Notes: generated by a model from the sequence alone, not told the origin. Positions 1-8,404 are shown, counted from the first letter of the stretch. The stretch is 64,000 nucleotides of DNA from an uncultured Collinsella sp. (GCA_902493535.1 CABUQG010000004.1:1-64000), one strand, 5' to 3'. Program-made: numbers and translations.

Positions 1-947
1 TGGGCACCGCCGCCTATAACGAGCGCATGCGCCGTCATTACGAGACGTTTGTGAGCGAGGACGATTTCCGTCGCATGGCGCAGATCGGCCTCAACGCCGT
101 GCGCCTGCCGGTGCCTTGGTATGCCTTTGGCTCACAGGAGTCCGATGCCTCCTACATCTCGGTTGTCGATTACATCGACCGCGCGATTGAGTGGGCTGCC
201 AAGTACAACATTCGCGTGCTGCTTGACCTGGCGACTGTGCCCGGTGGCCAGGGCGATTCCAACGATTCGCCCGCCACGCCGGAGGCTGTTGCCGAGTGGC
301 ATTCGTCCACCAACGGTCGTCATGTCGCACTCGACGTGCTCGAGCGCTTGGCCGATCGCTACGGCGAGGCCGAGAGCCTGCTGGGTATTGAGCTGCTGGA
401 TACGCCGCAGATGAGTGTCCGCAAGAGCCTCTTCACCATGACGGATGGCATTCCTGCTCACTACCTGCGCAATTTCTATCGCGATGCTTACGAGCTCGTC
501 CGTTCGTATATGCCCGAGGATAAGATCGTCGTTTTCTCGTCGTCGGGGCATCCCAGCGAGTGGAAGCATTTTATGCGCGGCGCCAAGTACAAGAACGTCT
601 ACATGGACCTTCACCTGTACCATTACCGCGACGAGCATGCGCTCGACATCACGAGCCCCCGCGGGCTGACGACGGCGATTTCGCGTAACAAGCGCGAGCT
701 TAAAGAAGCGATTTCAACTGGGTTCCCCGTGCTGGTGGGCGAATGGTCGGGCGCGGCGATCTTTGCCAACTCGTCGGTTACGCCCGAGGGCCGCAATGCC
801 TACGAGCGCGTGTTTATCGCCAATCAGCTGGCTTCGTTTGCGCCGGCTGCCGGTTGGTTCTTCCAAACGTGGAAGACCGAGAAGCGCATTGCAGCATGGG
901 ACGCCCGCGCGGCGCTCGGCACGCTCGAGCGCGGCATGATTGAATAG
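1..947 (+). CDS. GH5-type glycoside hydrolase, 5' end outside window
   Basis: The reading frame is open from base 3, so the start lies upstream of the window; the first internal ATG at 27 is not a likely start. The visible 315 residues resemble the C-terminal part of a family 5 (clan GH-A) (exo)glucanase barrel: a HYETFVSEDDFRRMAQIG segment, then NAVRLPVPWY, a late VGEWSGA strand carrying the expected nucleophile Glu, and a closing WFFQTWKTE segment. Where this family normally has ...NEP with the acid/base Glu, the sequence reads GIELLDTP, so that Glu seems to be replaced by Thr. It may therefore be inactive or act by another route. It ends 6 bases before rsmI, so the two may be co-transcribed. 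The substrate cannot be read from the sequence. Confidence 0.7.
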   Translation, partial: GTAAYNERMRRHYETFVSEDDFRRMAQIGLNAVRLPVPWYAFGSQESDASYISVVDYIDRAIEWAAKYNIRVLLDLATVPGGQGDSNDSPATPEAVAEWHSSTNGRHVALDVLERLADRYGEAESLLGIELLDTPQMSVRKSLFTMTDGIPAHYLRNFYRDAYELVRSYMPEDKIVVFSSSGHPSEWKHFMRGAKYKNVYMDLHLYHYRDEHALDITSPRGLTTAISRNKRELKEAISTGFPVLVGEWSGAAIFANSSVTPEGRNAYERVFIANQLASFAPAAGWFFQTWKTEKRIAAWDARAALGTLERGMIE

Positions 948-953
948 GTTGAT

Positions 954-1832
954 ATGACGCAAAACAGCGCCCATACGGGCAAACTCTATGTGGTCGGCAC
1001 GCCCATCGGCAACCTGGGCGACCTGTCCCCGCGCGTTGGCGAAGCCTTTGCCGCTGCCGATGTCATCTGCTGCGAAGACACGCGTGTGACGTCAAAGCTG
1101 CTGATGCACCTGGGCATTTCCAAGCCGCTTGTCCGTTGCGACGAGAATGTGATCGCCAGCCGCGCCGCCGGCCTGGTCGACCGCCTGCTGGCGGGGGAGA
1201 CCCTCGCCTTTGCCTCGGACGCCGGCATGCCGAGCGTGTCCGATCCCGGCCAGGCGCTGGTCGAGGCGGCGCGTGAGGCCGATGTGCCCGTCGAAGTTAT
1301 TCCCGGGCCTTCTGCTTGCGTCACGGCGCTCGTTTCGTCCGGCATTCCCTGCGAGCATTTCTTCTTCGAAGGCTTTTTGGGCCGCAAGCACGGCGACCGC
1401 GTGCGCCGACTGCAGCGTCTTGCCGTGGTGCCCGGCGCACTCATCTTCTACGAGTCTCCACATCGCATCGTGGCGACGCTCGAGGCCGTGGCGGAGGTCT
1501 TTCCCCAACGTGAGGTTGCCGTCTGCCGCGAACTCACCAAGCTGCACGAGGAGGTCTTGCGCGGGCCCGCCGCCCAGCTCGCCGAGGAGCTGCGTGCTCG
1601 CGGCGAGGTAAAGGGCGAGATTGCGCTGGTCATCGCGCCGCCGAGCGAAGATGAGGAGGCCGGTATCGTGCCGGTTGGCGCCGCGGCGGCCGACCCCGAC
1701 GAGGCTCTGCGCGAGGATATCCGCGCCGCGCTCGAGGAGGGAGAGCCCGCCTCTGCGGTGGCCAAGCGCCTGTCGCAGAAGTACTCGCGCCGTAAGCGCG
1801 ATGTCTATGCCATGGTGCTCGATATGCAATAG
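954..1832 (+). CDS. rsmI: 16S rRNA (cytidine-1402-2'-O) methyltransferase RsmI
   Basis: RsmI uses S-adenosylmethionine to 2'-O-methylate C1402 in the decoding centre of 16S rRNA. The 292 residues match the usual length. The N-terminus LYVVGTPIGNLGDLSPR is the family signature. GMPSVSDPG, FFEGFLGRK and FYESPHRI follow in the expected order of the tetrapyrrole-methylase fold. A basic C-terminal tail (VAKRLSQKYSRRKRDVYAMV) fits the helix-turn-helix-like C-terminal domain. The ATG at 954 is 6 bases after the preceding stop; the ribosome-binding site is weak, which suggests translational coupling. metG and rsmA follow, forming a translation and RNA-modification neighbourhood. Confidence 0.93.
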   Translation: MTQNSAHTGKLYVVGTPIGNLGDLSPRVGEAFAAADVICCEDTRVTSKLLMHLGISKPLVRCDENVIASRAAGLVDRLLAGETLAFASDAGMPSVSDPGQALVEAAREADVPVEVIPGPSACVTALVSSGIPCEHFFFEGFLGRKHGDRVRRLQRLAVVPGALIFYESPHRIVATLEAVAEVFPQREVAVCRELTKLHEEVLRGPAAQLAEELRARGEVKGEIALVIAPPSEDEEAGIVPVGAAAADPDEALREDIRAALEEGEPASAVAKRLSQKYSRRKRDVYAMVLDMQ

Positions 1833-1901
1833 ATGGAGGATATCCAGCCCTTGCGCTAGAATCATCCCCTGTATGCAACGTTTTTCTGGAGGACAAACCC
1901 C

Positions 1902-3503
1902 ATGGATCAAAGTAAGCCTTCGTTCTTTATCACGACGCCCATCTACTACGTCAACGCCGATCCGCACCTGGGCACGGCTTATTCCACCATCATCGCCGAC
2001 GTTCAGGCCCGTTATCGTCGCTCCGCCGGCTATAACGTCAAGTTCCTGACCGGCATGGACGAGCACGGCGAGAAGGTCGCCGAGGCCGCAGCCAAGCACA
2101 ACATGACGCCGCAGGAGTGGACCGACAGCCAGGCTCCGCACTTCAAGGAGCTTTGGAGCAAGCTCGAGATCTCCAACGACGACTTCATCCGCACCACCGA
2201 GCCGCGCCAGCATCATGCCGTGCAGTACCTGTGGGAGCGCATGAAGGAGTCCGGCTACCTGTATAAGGGCAGCTACGACGGTTGGTATTGCGTGCCTGAC
2301 GAGACCTACTTCACCGATACGCAGGTCCAGAAGGGCGACGAGGAGTACGGCAGCGTCGGCCAGCACCTGTGCCCCGACTGCCACCGTCCGCTTGAGCGCG
2401 TGCAGGAGGAGTCCTACTTCTTTAAGCTTTCCGCTTTCCAGGACAAGCTGCTCAAGCTTTACGACGAGCACCCCGACTTTGTCGAGCCTGCGTTCCGCAT
2501 GAACGAGGTACGTAGCTTTGTCGAGGGCGGCCTTAATGACCTTTCCGTGAGCCGTACGAGCTTTGACTGGGGCATTCAGGTCCCGTTTGACGAGGGTCAC
2601 GTGACCTACGTGTGGTTCGATGCGCTGCTCAACTATATGACGGCCGTCGGCTACGGTGTCGACACCGACGAGGCGCGTGCCGAGCTGGCCTATCGCTGGC
2701 CCGCGCAGTTCCACATCGTGGGCAAGGACATCATCCGCTTCCACTGCGTCATTTGGCCCGCCATGCTCATGGCCATCGGCGAGGCCCTGCCCGAGCACGT
2801 CTTTGCCCACGGCTTCCTGACCGTGCGCAATGCCGAGACCGGCAAGGCCGAGAAGATGTCCAAGAGCCGCGGCAACGCCATCGCTCCGCAGGACGTTATC
2901 GACATGTTGGGCGTCGAGGGCTATCGCTACTACTTTATGACCGACGTCGTCCCCGGCACCGACGGTGCCATCAGCTTCGATCGCATGGAGCAGGTCTACA
3001 ACGCCGACCTGGCCAACAGCTGGGGCAACCTTATCTCGCGTTCGCTCAACATGAGCGGCAAGTACTTTGATGGTTGCGCGCCCGCCAAGCCCGCATCGTT
3101 CGATGCGTTCGACAACCCGCTGGCAAAGATCGCCGATGGTCTGGTCGAGCGCTACATGGCCAAGATGGACGTGCTCGATTATGGTGGAGCTAAGGACGAG
3201 GTCATGGAGCTCATCCATGCCGCCAACCACTACATCGAGGACTCCGAGCCCTGGGCGCTTGCCAAGGACGAGGCCAAGGCTGACGAGCTGGCGTTTGTGA
3301 TCTACAACCTGCTCGAGGCCATCCGCATTGCCGCTCACCTGCTGATGCCGCTCATGCCCCGGACTTCTGCCGAGGCCCTGCGCCGCCTGTCCTGCGAGGA
3401 CGAGGCCGCGAGCGACGACCTCAAGGGCATTTGCGCTTGGGGCCTGCTTGCCGGTGGTCAGCCCGTCGAGAAGGGCGAGCCGCTGTTCCCGCGTCTGGGC
3501 TAA
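1902..3503 (+). CDS. metG: Methionyl-tRNA synthetase
   Basis: Class I synthetase that charges tRNA-Met. The HIGH-type motif is PHLG in YYVNADPHLGTAYS near residue 20, and the KMSKS loop is intact (AEKMSKSRGN). Between them the connective peptide has a CPDC knuckle plus a Cys in WYCVPDETYF, as in the single-zinc-knuckle MetRS type. At 533 residues it ends after the anticodon-binding helical domain and lacks the C-terminal dimerisation (Trbp111-like) domain found in longer MetRS. The start at 1902 has TGGAGGAC 7-14 bases upstream. A clear terminator follows at 3543. Confidence 0.96.
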   Translation: MDQSKPSFFITTPIYYVNADPHLGTAYSTIIADVQARYRRSAGYNVKFLTGMDEHGEKVAEAAAKHNMTPQEWTDSQAPHFKELWSKLEISNDDFIRTTEPRQHHAVQYLWERMKESGYLYKGSYDGWYCVPDETYFTDTQVQKGDEEYGSVGQHLCPDCHRPLERVQEESYFFKLSAFQDKLLKLYDEHPDFVEPAFRMNEVRSFVEGGLNDLSVSRTSFDWGIQVPFDEGHVTYVWFDALLNYMTAVGYGVDTDEARAELAYRWPAQFHIVGKDIIRFHCVIWPAMLMAIGEALPEHVFAHGFLTVRNAETGKAEKMSKSRGNAIAPQDVIDMLGVEGYRYYFMTDVVPGTDGAISFDRMEQVYNADLANSWGNLISRSLNMSGKYFDGCAPAKPASFDAFDNPLAKIADGLVERYMAKMDVLDYGGAKDEVMELIHAANHYIEDSEPWALAKDEAKADELAFVIYNLLEAIRIAAHLLMPLMPRTSAEALRRLSCEDEAASDDLKGICAWGLLAGGQPVEKGEPLFPRLG

Positions 3504-3542
3504 GCCGCTGCGCGCCATATCGGCAATTTGCTGTTTAGCTGT

Positions 3543-3574
3543 AAGGGCATGGCCGCAACGGTCCATGCCCTTTT
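3543..3574 (+). terminator. Rho-independent terminator after metG
   Basis: A perfect 10-bp stem (AAGGGCATGG pairing with CCATGCCCTT) around a 10-base loop is followed by TTTT. It lies 40 bases after the metG stop. Confidence 0.85.
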
Positions 3575-3610
3575 GCTTTACGATGCAGCCACCATGTTAA
3601 GGAGGCAACC

Positions 3611-4471
3611 ATGACAACTTCGCCTTTGGCAAACCCCACGGCAACTAGGGAGCTGCTAGAGGAGTTTGGCCTTGCGACCAAGCATCGCCTGGGCCAGAAC
3701 TTCCTGATCGACAACCATGTGATCGAACGTATCTGTGAGCTCGCTGAGCTTGCGGGCGATGAGCGCGTGCTCGAGGTCGGCCCGGGTTGCGGCACGCTGA
3801 CGTTGGCCCTGCTGCAGGAGGCGGCGTGCGTTACGTCGATTGAGGCAGATCCCGAGCTCGAGCCGGTGCTCGATGCTCACGCCGCCGACTACGCCAACTT
3901 CCGCTTTATCATGGGCGACGCGCTTAAGGTGGGCCCGGAGCAGATTGAGCAGGCCGCCGGCGGCGAGCCCACGGTATTTGTCGCGAACTTGCCCTATAAC
4001 GTGGCGGCGACAATCATCCTGCAGTTCTTCCAGACGATGCCCGCGCTCAAGCGCGCCGTCGTCATGGTGCAAAAGGAGGTTGCCGATCGCATTGCCGCAG
4101 TGCCGGGCAACAAGACCTATGGCGGCTATACGGCAAAGCTCGGCCTGTATGCGCAGGTGACGGGTCGCTTTGAGGTGCCGCCGCGTTGCTTTATGCCGGC
4201 GCCGCACGTGGACTCGGCCGTCGTGCGTATCGACCGTGTTGACGGCGTGGTACCCGAAGGACTCGATCGCGAATTTGTGGCCCGCGTGATTGATGCTGCA
4301 TTTGCTCAGCGTCGCAAGACCATCCGCAATTCCATGAGCGCCAACGGTTTTGCCAAGGACGTGCTCGATGCCGCTTTTGAGGTTTGCGGTATCGCACCCA
4401 CCACGCGCGCCGAGACGCTCGATGTTGCCGACTTTGTCCGTCTGGCCCGGGAGCTAATCCATGATGCCTAA
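3611..4471 (+). CDS. rsmA: 16S rRNA dimethyladenosine transferase RsmA/KsgA
   Basis: Dimethylates A1518 and A1519 of 16S rRNA using S-adenosylmethionine, a late ribosome-assembly step. Evidence: KHRLGQNFLID at the N-terminus, the SAM-binding VLEVGPGCGTLTLALL, and the catalytic NLPYNVA (NLPY motif). The C-terminal basic domain (FAQRRKTIRNSM) is also typical. At 286 residues it is full length. AAGGAGG lies 5-11 bases before the ATG. Its last 11 bases overlap the start of the downstream TatD gene, a sign of translational coupling. Confidence 0.95.
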   Translation: MTTSPLANPTATRELLEEFGLATKHRLGQNFLIDNHVIERICELAELAGDERVLEVGPGCGTLTLALLQEAACVTSIEADPELEPVLDAHAADYANFRFIMGDALKVGPEQIEQAAGGEPTVFVANLPYNVAATIILQFFQTMPALKRAVVMVQKEVADRIAAVPGNKTYGGYTAKLGLYAQVTGRFEVPPRCFMPAPHVDSAVVRIDRVDGVVPEGLDREFVARVIDAAFAQRRKTIRNSMSANGFAKDVLDAAFEVCGIAPTTRAETLDVADFVRLARELIHDA

Positions 4472-5378
4472 TGCCGAACGCGTGACGTTTACCAAGAAAA
4501 AGAAGACGGTTGCTTGTCCCGTGCCCTTGGCGCCGCTTGCCGACACGCATGCACATCTGCTTTCGTTTTGGGGCAAGGATGTGCCCGAGACGCTCCTGCG
4601 TGCCAAAGCCGCGGGCGTCGACCTGTTGGTGACGATGTTCGACCCCATTGCCGACAAGCGCAGCGTGGCGGACTATAGCGACTGGCTGGTGCGCGAGATT
4701 CTTCCGATGCAGGATATCCCGCAGATCAAGTATCTTGCCGGCGTGCATCCGTATGGCGCGCCGGACTATACCGACGACGTTCATGCACAGGTCGTTGCCG
4801 CACTTGATGACCCCTTATGCGCCGGTATTGGCGAAATCGGCCTGGACTATCACATGGACTATGACGACGATATCGCGCCGGCACCCCATAACGTGCAGAT
4901 TGATTGCATGGCGCGCCAGCTCGAGCTTGCCGTGCGCCGCAATGTGCCGGTGGAGCTGCACCTGCGTCACGAGGACTCGGATGGGGAGCGCACCTCGCAC
5001 GTTGATGCGTACAACGTACTGCGCGAGGTGGGTGTGCCCCAGGCTGGTTGTGTGCTGCACTGTTTTGGCGAGGACCGCGCCACGATGGAGCGCTTTGTGG
5101 ATTTGGGCTGCTATATCGCCTATGGCGGTGCGGCCACCTTTAAGCGCAACGACGATGTGCGCGAGGCATTTGCGGCAACCCCACTCGATCGAATTTTGTT
5201 CGAGACGGATTGCCCGTATATGGCTCCGGAGCCCATCCGCGGTCTTGAATGCGAGCCCGCAATGATCTCCATTACGGCAAACACGCTGGTCAACGACCGT
5301 GTCGATCGTACCGGCGAGGATGCTGAGGCAATCGCGCAAGCCGCTTGGGAGAATGCCTGCAAACTTTTTCAAAAATAG
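4461..5378 (+). CDS. TatD-family metal-dependent hydrolase
   Basis: TIM-barrel metallohydrolase of the TatD/YcfH type, a family with 3'-5' DNase activity in characterised members. Metal ligands are recognisable: HAH in ADTHAHLLSF, Glu in GIGEIGLDYHMDYD, His in VELHLRHED, His in CVLHCFGE, and Asp in LFETDCPYMAPEP. A basic N-terminal tail of about 20 residues precedes the first motif and is unusual. The start overlaps the end of rsmA by 11 bases, and GGGAG lies 10-14 bases upstream. TatD next to rsmA is a common bacterial arrangement and suggests a housekeeping role; the natural substrate is not certain. Confidence 0.85.
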   Translation: MMPNAERVTFTKKKKTVACPVPLAPLADTHAHLLSFWGKDVPETLLRAKAAGVDLLVTMFDPIADKRSVADYSDWLVREILPMQDIPQIKYLAGVHPYGAPDYTDDVHAQVVAALDDPLCAGIGEIGLDYHMDYDDDIAPAPHNVQIDCMARQLELAVRRNVPVELHLRHEDSDGERTSHVDAYNVLREVGVPQAGCVLHCFGEDRATMERFVDLGCYIAYGGAATFKRNDDVREAFAATPLDRILFETDCPYMAPEPIRGLECEPAMISITANTLVNDRVDRTGEDAEAIAQAAWENACKLFQK

Positions 5379-5381
5379 TTC

Positions 5382-5410
5382 TTGCGTTCGTGGTGGCGCT
5401 CCGTTATTCT
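5382..5410 (+). promoter_or_regulatory. Promoter of tRNA-Leu
   Basis: TTGCGT and TATTCT are separated by 17 bases, and the mature tRNA begins 11 bases after the -10 box. Confidence 0.65.
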
Positions 5411-5421
5411 AATTCCTGCAC

Positions 5422-5508
5422 GCGGGCGTGGCGGAATTGGCAGACGCGTACGGTTCAGGTCCGTATGGGGGCAACCCCATGAAGGTTCAAGTCCTTTCGC
5501 CCGCACCA
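5422..5508 (+). tRNA. tRNA-Leu (CAG)
   Basis: An 87-base type II tRNA with acceptor stem GCGGGCG/CGCCCGC, anticodon stem TACGG/CCGTA and loop with CAG. It has a long variable arm (GGGGGCAACCCC), a TTCAAGTC T-loop and an encoded CCA end. CAG reads the CUG codon, which dominates Leu codons in this window. Confidence 0.96.
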
Positions 5509-5517
5509 TTAAATTAA

Positions 5518-5544
5518 AGAGCTCCCAGCAATGGGAGCTTTTTT
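5518..5544 (+). terminator. Terminator of tRNA-Leu
   Basis: The stem AGCTCCCA/TGGGAGCT around a GCAA tetraloop is followed by six T. It is duplicated at 5708-5733. Confidence 0.85.
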
Positions 5545-5582
5545 GTTATGGGCCCATCACAGGGACTTGAACCTGTGAAGGA

Positions 5583-5679
5583 GCGAGCGTAAAGAAAACG
5601 CGGAGCGTTTTTAGCGAGCTGGCGAGGACGCCGGCAGGCGGCCGAAGCCGGTGCGGATCCGCGAAGCGGATACGCGGAC
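5583..5679 (+). repeat. GC-rich mini-hairpin module, copy at tRNA-Leu
   Basis: About 97 bases almost identical to the modules at 10581-10675 and 11245-11339. It contains small hairpins closed by three-base loops: AAAACGC-GGA-GCGTTTT and ATCCGC-GAA-GCGGAT, plus GCCGGC...GCCGG. It sits between two copies of the tRNA-Leu 3' end. No protein is encoded. Confidence 0.8.
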
Positions 5680-5743
5680 GTCCTTTCGCCCGCACCATTA
5701 AATGAAAGAGCTCCCAGCAATGGGAGCTTTTTTGTTATGGGCC
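5680..5743 (+). repeat. Duplicated tRNA-Leu 3' end plus terminator
   Basis: The last 18 bases of tRNA-Leu including CCA, together with the following terminator, reappear here as a direct repeat of 5491-5554 with very few differences. No 5' tRNA half or promoter accompanies it, so it is a remnant rather than a gene. Confidence 0.85.
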
Positions 5744-5814
5744 TCTTGTTGATGTCATGTTGCTGCTTCGTGCGGGTATCCTAGTGCCAACGTGTGCCTA
5801 TCAGAGGAGAGACC

Positions 5815-6753
5815 ATGCTGTTGTCCGGTATCATCGCCGCCCTTACCAGCCTTTTGATTCCCATCATCATCCTGTTGCTGCTGCTTCCTAACGCCTGCTA
5901 TGTCGTTGAACAACAGCATGCCGTGATCATTGAGCGTCTGGGCAAGTTTAACCGCATCGTCAACGCGGGCTTCCACATGAAGGTGCCCGTGATCGACCGC
6001 AAGGCCGCCACGGTGAGTCTGCGCACCATGAAAAACGGTTTTGGCATCGACGTTAAGACCCAGGACAACGTGACCATCGGCCTTGAGGTCTCTGCTCAGT
6101 ACCACGTGAGCTATGACATGGGCGCCGGCCCGGCAGATTCGGGTATCTACAAGAGCTACTATATGCTGCAGGAGCCCGTCGACCAGATGCGTGACTTCAT
6201 CACCGACGCTCTGCGCTCTTCGATTCCCGTCTACACACTCGATGAGGTCTTTGCCAAGAAGGATGACATCGCCAAGGACGTTAATGCCACCGTGTCCGAG
6301 CAGATGGCTGCCTACGGCTTCACCCTCGTGTCGACACTCATCACCAAAATCGCGCTGCCGACCGAGGTCGAGAACTCCATGAACGACATCAACGCTGCCC
6401 AGCGCAAGCGCGCTGCGGCACAGGAGCTCGCTGAGGCCGACCGCATCAAGCGCGTCACCGAGGCGACCGCCGAGGCCGAGGCAATGGAAAAGGCGGGCGA
6501 GGGCATCGCCAACCAGCGCAAGGCCATCGCGCTGGGTATCAAAGATTCGCTCGAGATCATCCAAGAGACGGGTGTCGGCAATGACGAGGCCAACCAACTG
6601 TTCATGTTTACGCAGTGGTCCGAGATGATGACGGAGTTCGCTCGCACGGGTAAAACCTCGACGGTCGTGCTGCCGAGCGACTTTTCGCAGTCGGCCTCGA
6701 TGTTCGAGCAGATGCTGACCGCCAGCAAAGTTCAAAACGATTCGAAGGAGTAG
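5815..6753 (+). CDS. SPFH/Band 7 (stomatin-like) membrane-associated protein
   Basis: A 312-residue protein with one N-terminal transmembrane helix (LIPIIILLLLLPNACYVVEQ region) followed by a Band 7 domain. The segment QQHAVIIERLGKFNRIVNAGFHMKVP is typical of prohibitin/stomatin homologs. An Ala/Glu-rich coiled coil follows (RKRAAAQELAEADR... to about residue 240). Such proteins form membrane rings or scaffolds and are often linked to protease control. I chose the ATG at 5815 because AGGAGAG lies 7-13 bases upstream; an ATG at 5794 in the same frame has no such site. No NfeD or protease partner is adjacent. rlmH follows after 6 bases. Confidence 0.85.
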   Translation: MLLSGIIAALTSLLIPIIILLLLLPNACYVVEQQHAVIIERLGKFNRIVNAGFHMKVPVIDRKAATVSLRTMKNGFGIDVKTQDNVTIGLEVSAQYHVSYDMGAGPADSGIYKSYYMLQEPVDQMRDFITDALRSSIPVYTLDEVFAKKDDIAKDVNATVSEQMAAYGFTLVSTLITKIALPTEVENSMNDINAAQRKRAAAQELAEADRIKRVTEATAEAEAMEKAGEGIANQRKAIALGIKDSLEIIQETGVGNDEANQLFMFTQWSEMMTEFARTGKTSTVVLPSDFSQSASMFEQMLTASKVQNDSKE

Positions 6754-6759
6754 ACGCGC

Positions 6760-7230
6760 GTGAAATACACCGTCGTTTGCGTCGGTAAGCTCAAGGAGCG
6801 CTTTTGGAAGGACGCGTGCGCTGAGTACACCAAGCGCCTAGGTGCCTATGCCAAGGTTGATATCCGCGAGGTGGCCGATATCGACCCGGCTAAGGCGGGC
6901 GGCGTGGATGCCGCGCGCGACAAGGAGGGGGCGGCAATTCTTGCTGCATTGCCGTCTCGGGCGCATGTGATCCTGCTGGCTATCGAGGGCAAGGAGCGTT
7001 CGAGTGAGGAGCTCTCGGCGCGGCTCGACGATCTTATGCTGCGAGGCAGCAGCGACATTGCCTTTGTAATCGGCGGTTCGGACGGCGTGAGTGATGAGGT
7101 GCGCGCCCGCGCCGACGAGATGCTCAGCTTTGGACACATTACCTTGCCGCATAACCTGGCGCGTGTGGTGCTGCTAGAGCAGATTTACCGTGCCTGCAAG
7201 ATCAGCCGTGGCGAGCCGTATCACAAATAG
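6760..7230 (+). CDS. rlmH: 23S rRNA (pseudouridine-1915-N3) methyltransferase RlmH
   Basis: SPOUT-class methyltransferase that modifies pseudouridine 1915 in helix 69 of 23S rRNA. The 156 residues match the family length. The knot signature FVIGGSDG and the C-terminal block LPHNLARVVLLEQIYRACK...GEPYHK are diagnostic. The start is GTG at 6760, with AAGGAG 10-15 bases upstream inside the end of the preceding gene. Confidence 0.95.
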   Translation: MKYTVVCVGKLKERFWKDACAEYTKRLGAYAKVDIREVADIDPAKAGGVDAARDKEGAAILAALPSRAHVILLAIEGKERSSEELSARLDDLMLRGSSDIAFVIGGSDGVSDEVRARADEMLSFGHITLPHNLARVVLLEQIYRACKISRGEPYHK

Positions 7231-7303
7231 GTCGGCAATACGAAACAATGGCGTGGGACAATACCTTTCGTTTTGAGGAATGTGTCTGAAAGGACTATGC
7301 GAT

Positions 7304-8074
7304 ATGAAGATTGGATTTGTCGGTTTTGGCAATATGGCGAGCGCTATGGCCGATGGCTGGATCGCTGCCGGTGTAGCTGCGAGCGACATGTGCGCCTGTG
7401 CGGGTCGCTACGACGCACTGGTTGAGCGCTGCGAGGCGCGCGGCATGGTCGCCTGCCACGATGCCGCCGAGGTCGTCGCCGCATCCGATATCGTGGTCGC
7501 TGCGGTCAAACCGTACATGATCGAGAAGGTATTCGCCCCGCTCAAGGATGCTCTTGCCAAAAAGGTCGTTCTGTCGGTTGCCTGGACCTGGGACAGTGCC
7601 AAGTGGGAGCAGGTCCTGCCGGGCGTTGCGCATATCTCGACGGTGCCCAACACACCGGTTTCGGTGGACGAGGGCGTCATCGCTTGCGAGAAGGCTTCCA
7701 CGCTTAGTGATGAGCAGAGCGCAGTGGTGCTTGATCTGCTTGGCAAGCTCGGTGCGGTGGTCGAGCTCGATACGAGCCTGCTGTTTGTGGGCGGCACGGT
7801 GGGTGGTTGCGCTCCGGCATTTGTCGCTATGGCAATCGAGGCCCTGGGCGATGCGGCGGTCAAGCACGGTATCCCGCGTGCCGATGCCTATCGCATTGTG
7901 AGCCAGATGGTGCTGGGTACGGCAAAGCTGCAGCTTGCAACTGGCCAGCATCCTGCGGCGATGAAGGATGCCGTATGCTCGCCCGGCGGCGCCACCATCA
8001 AGGGCGTCATCGCGCTCGAGGATGCCGGCATGCGCAGCGCCCTGGTCAAGGCCATCGACGCCACCCTTCAGTAA
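7304..8074 (+). CDS. proC: Pyrroline-5-carboxylate reductase
   Basis: NAD(P)H-dependent last step of proline synthesis. The Rossmann motif GFVGFGNMASAMADGWI stands at the N-terminus, VAAVKPYMI follows the nucleotide fold, and the C-terminal signature SPGGATIKGVIALEDAGMRS is clear. The product has 256 residues. The ATG at 7304 is preceded by AAAGGA; the frame extends upstream to 7280 but without a better site. The G-[AS]-M-A-x-A region is a little divergent from textbook ProC. Confidence 0.9.
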   Translation: MKIGFVGFGNMASAMADGWIAAGVAASDMCACAGRYDALVERCEARGMVACHDAAEVVAASDIVVAAVKPYMIEKVFAPLKDALAKKVVLSVAWTWDSAKWEQVLPGVAHISTVPNTPVSVDEGVIACEKASTLSDEQSAVVLDLLGKLGAVVELDTSLLFVGGTVGGCAPAFVAMAIEALGDAAVKHGIPRADAYRIVSQMVLGTAKLQLATGQHPAAMKDAVCSPGGATIKGVIALEDAGMRSALVKAIDATLQ

Positions 8075-8086
8075 AACCTTCCATTT

Positions 8087-8220
8087 AGGGACAGGTTTAT
8101 TTTGGCTGGTTTTCCTGCGGTTTTATCTCTATAGCAAAAAGCGCCCCGCAACTGGCTCAATTCCAGTTGCGGGGCGCTTGCGTTTGCCCAGATAAAACCG
8201 ACCAAAATAAACCTGTCCCT
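8087..8220. repeat. Nested long hairpin with GGGAC...GTCCC ends
   Basis: The outer arms AGGGACAGGTTTATTTTGG (8087-8105) and its complement (8202-8220) match perfectly. The left arm then carries an extra copy of a GGTTTT-containing stretch. Inside is a perfect 16-bp stem, AGCGCCCCGCAACTGG (8140-8155) with its complement at 8163-8178. It could act as a bidirectional terminator between proC (+) and the small gene on the opposite strand. One outer arm recurs at 58128-58158. Confidence 0.85.
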
Positions 8221-8230
8221 TTTTGGCAGG

Positions 8231-8404
8231 TTAGTCCCAGAAGCTGTCTTCCTCATCCTCGGACTTGGGTCCGCGGTCGACGTACATCTTATGGGTGCGC
8301 TTCTCCATTACAAAGGCAAGAATCGCAAATAACAGGATGCCGCCGGCGAAAAGGATGGCAAAACCGGTGCGGGTGCCAAACAAAAAGGAAAAAACTGCGT
8401 CCAT
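8231..8404 (-). CDS. Small single-helix membrane protein, 57 aa
   Basis: A short frame on the minus strand encoding 57 residues. It starts ATG at 8404 with AGAAGG 8-13 bases upstream and ends TAA. The sequence runs MDAVFSFLFGTRTG, then one hydrophobic helix of about 20 residues (FAILFAGGILLFAILAFV), then a basic patch (MEKRTHKMY) and an acidic C-terminal tail rich in Glu/Asp ending SFWD. The positive-inside rule suggests a cytoplasmic C-terminus. It is divergent from serS and shares a palindromic -10 region with it. I do not recognise a family; the good ribosome-binding site and sensible topology support a real gene. Confidence 0.65.
   Translation of the reverse strand: MDAVFSFLFGTRTGFAILFAGGILLFAILAFVMEKRTHKMYVDRGPKSEDEEDSFWD

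Noticed and set aside
1092..3566. Very long open frame on the minus strand across rsmI and metG
   Set aside because: It is a shadow of two clear plus-strand genes; high GC at third positions removes stops from the opposite strand. No ribosome-binding site or family resemblance.
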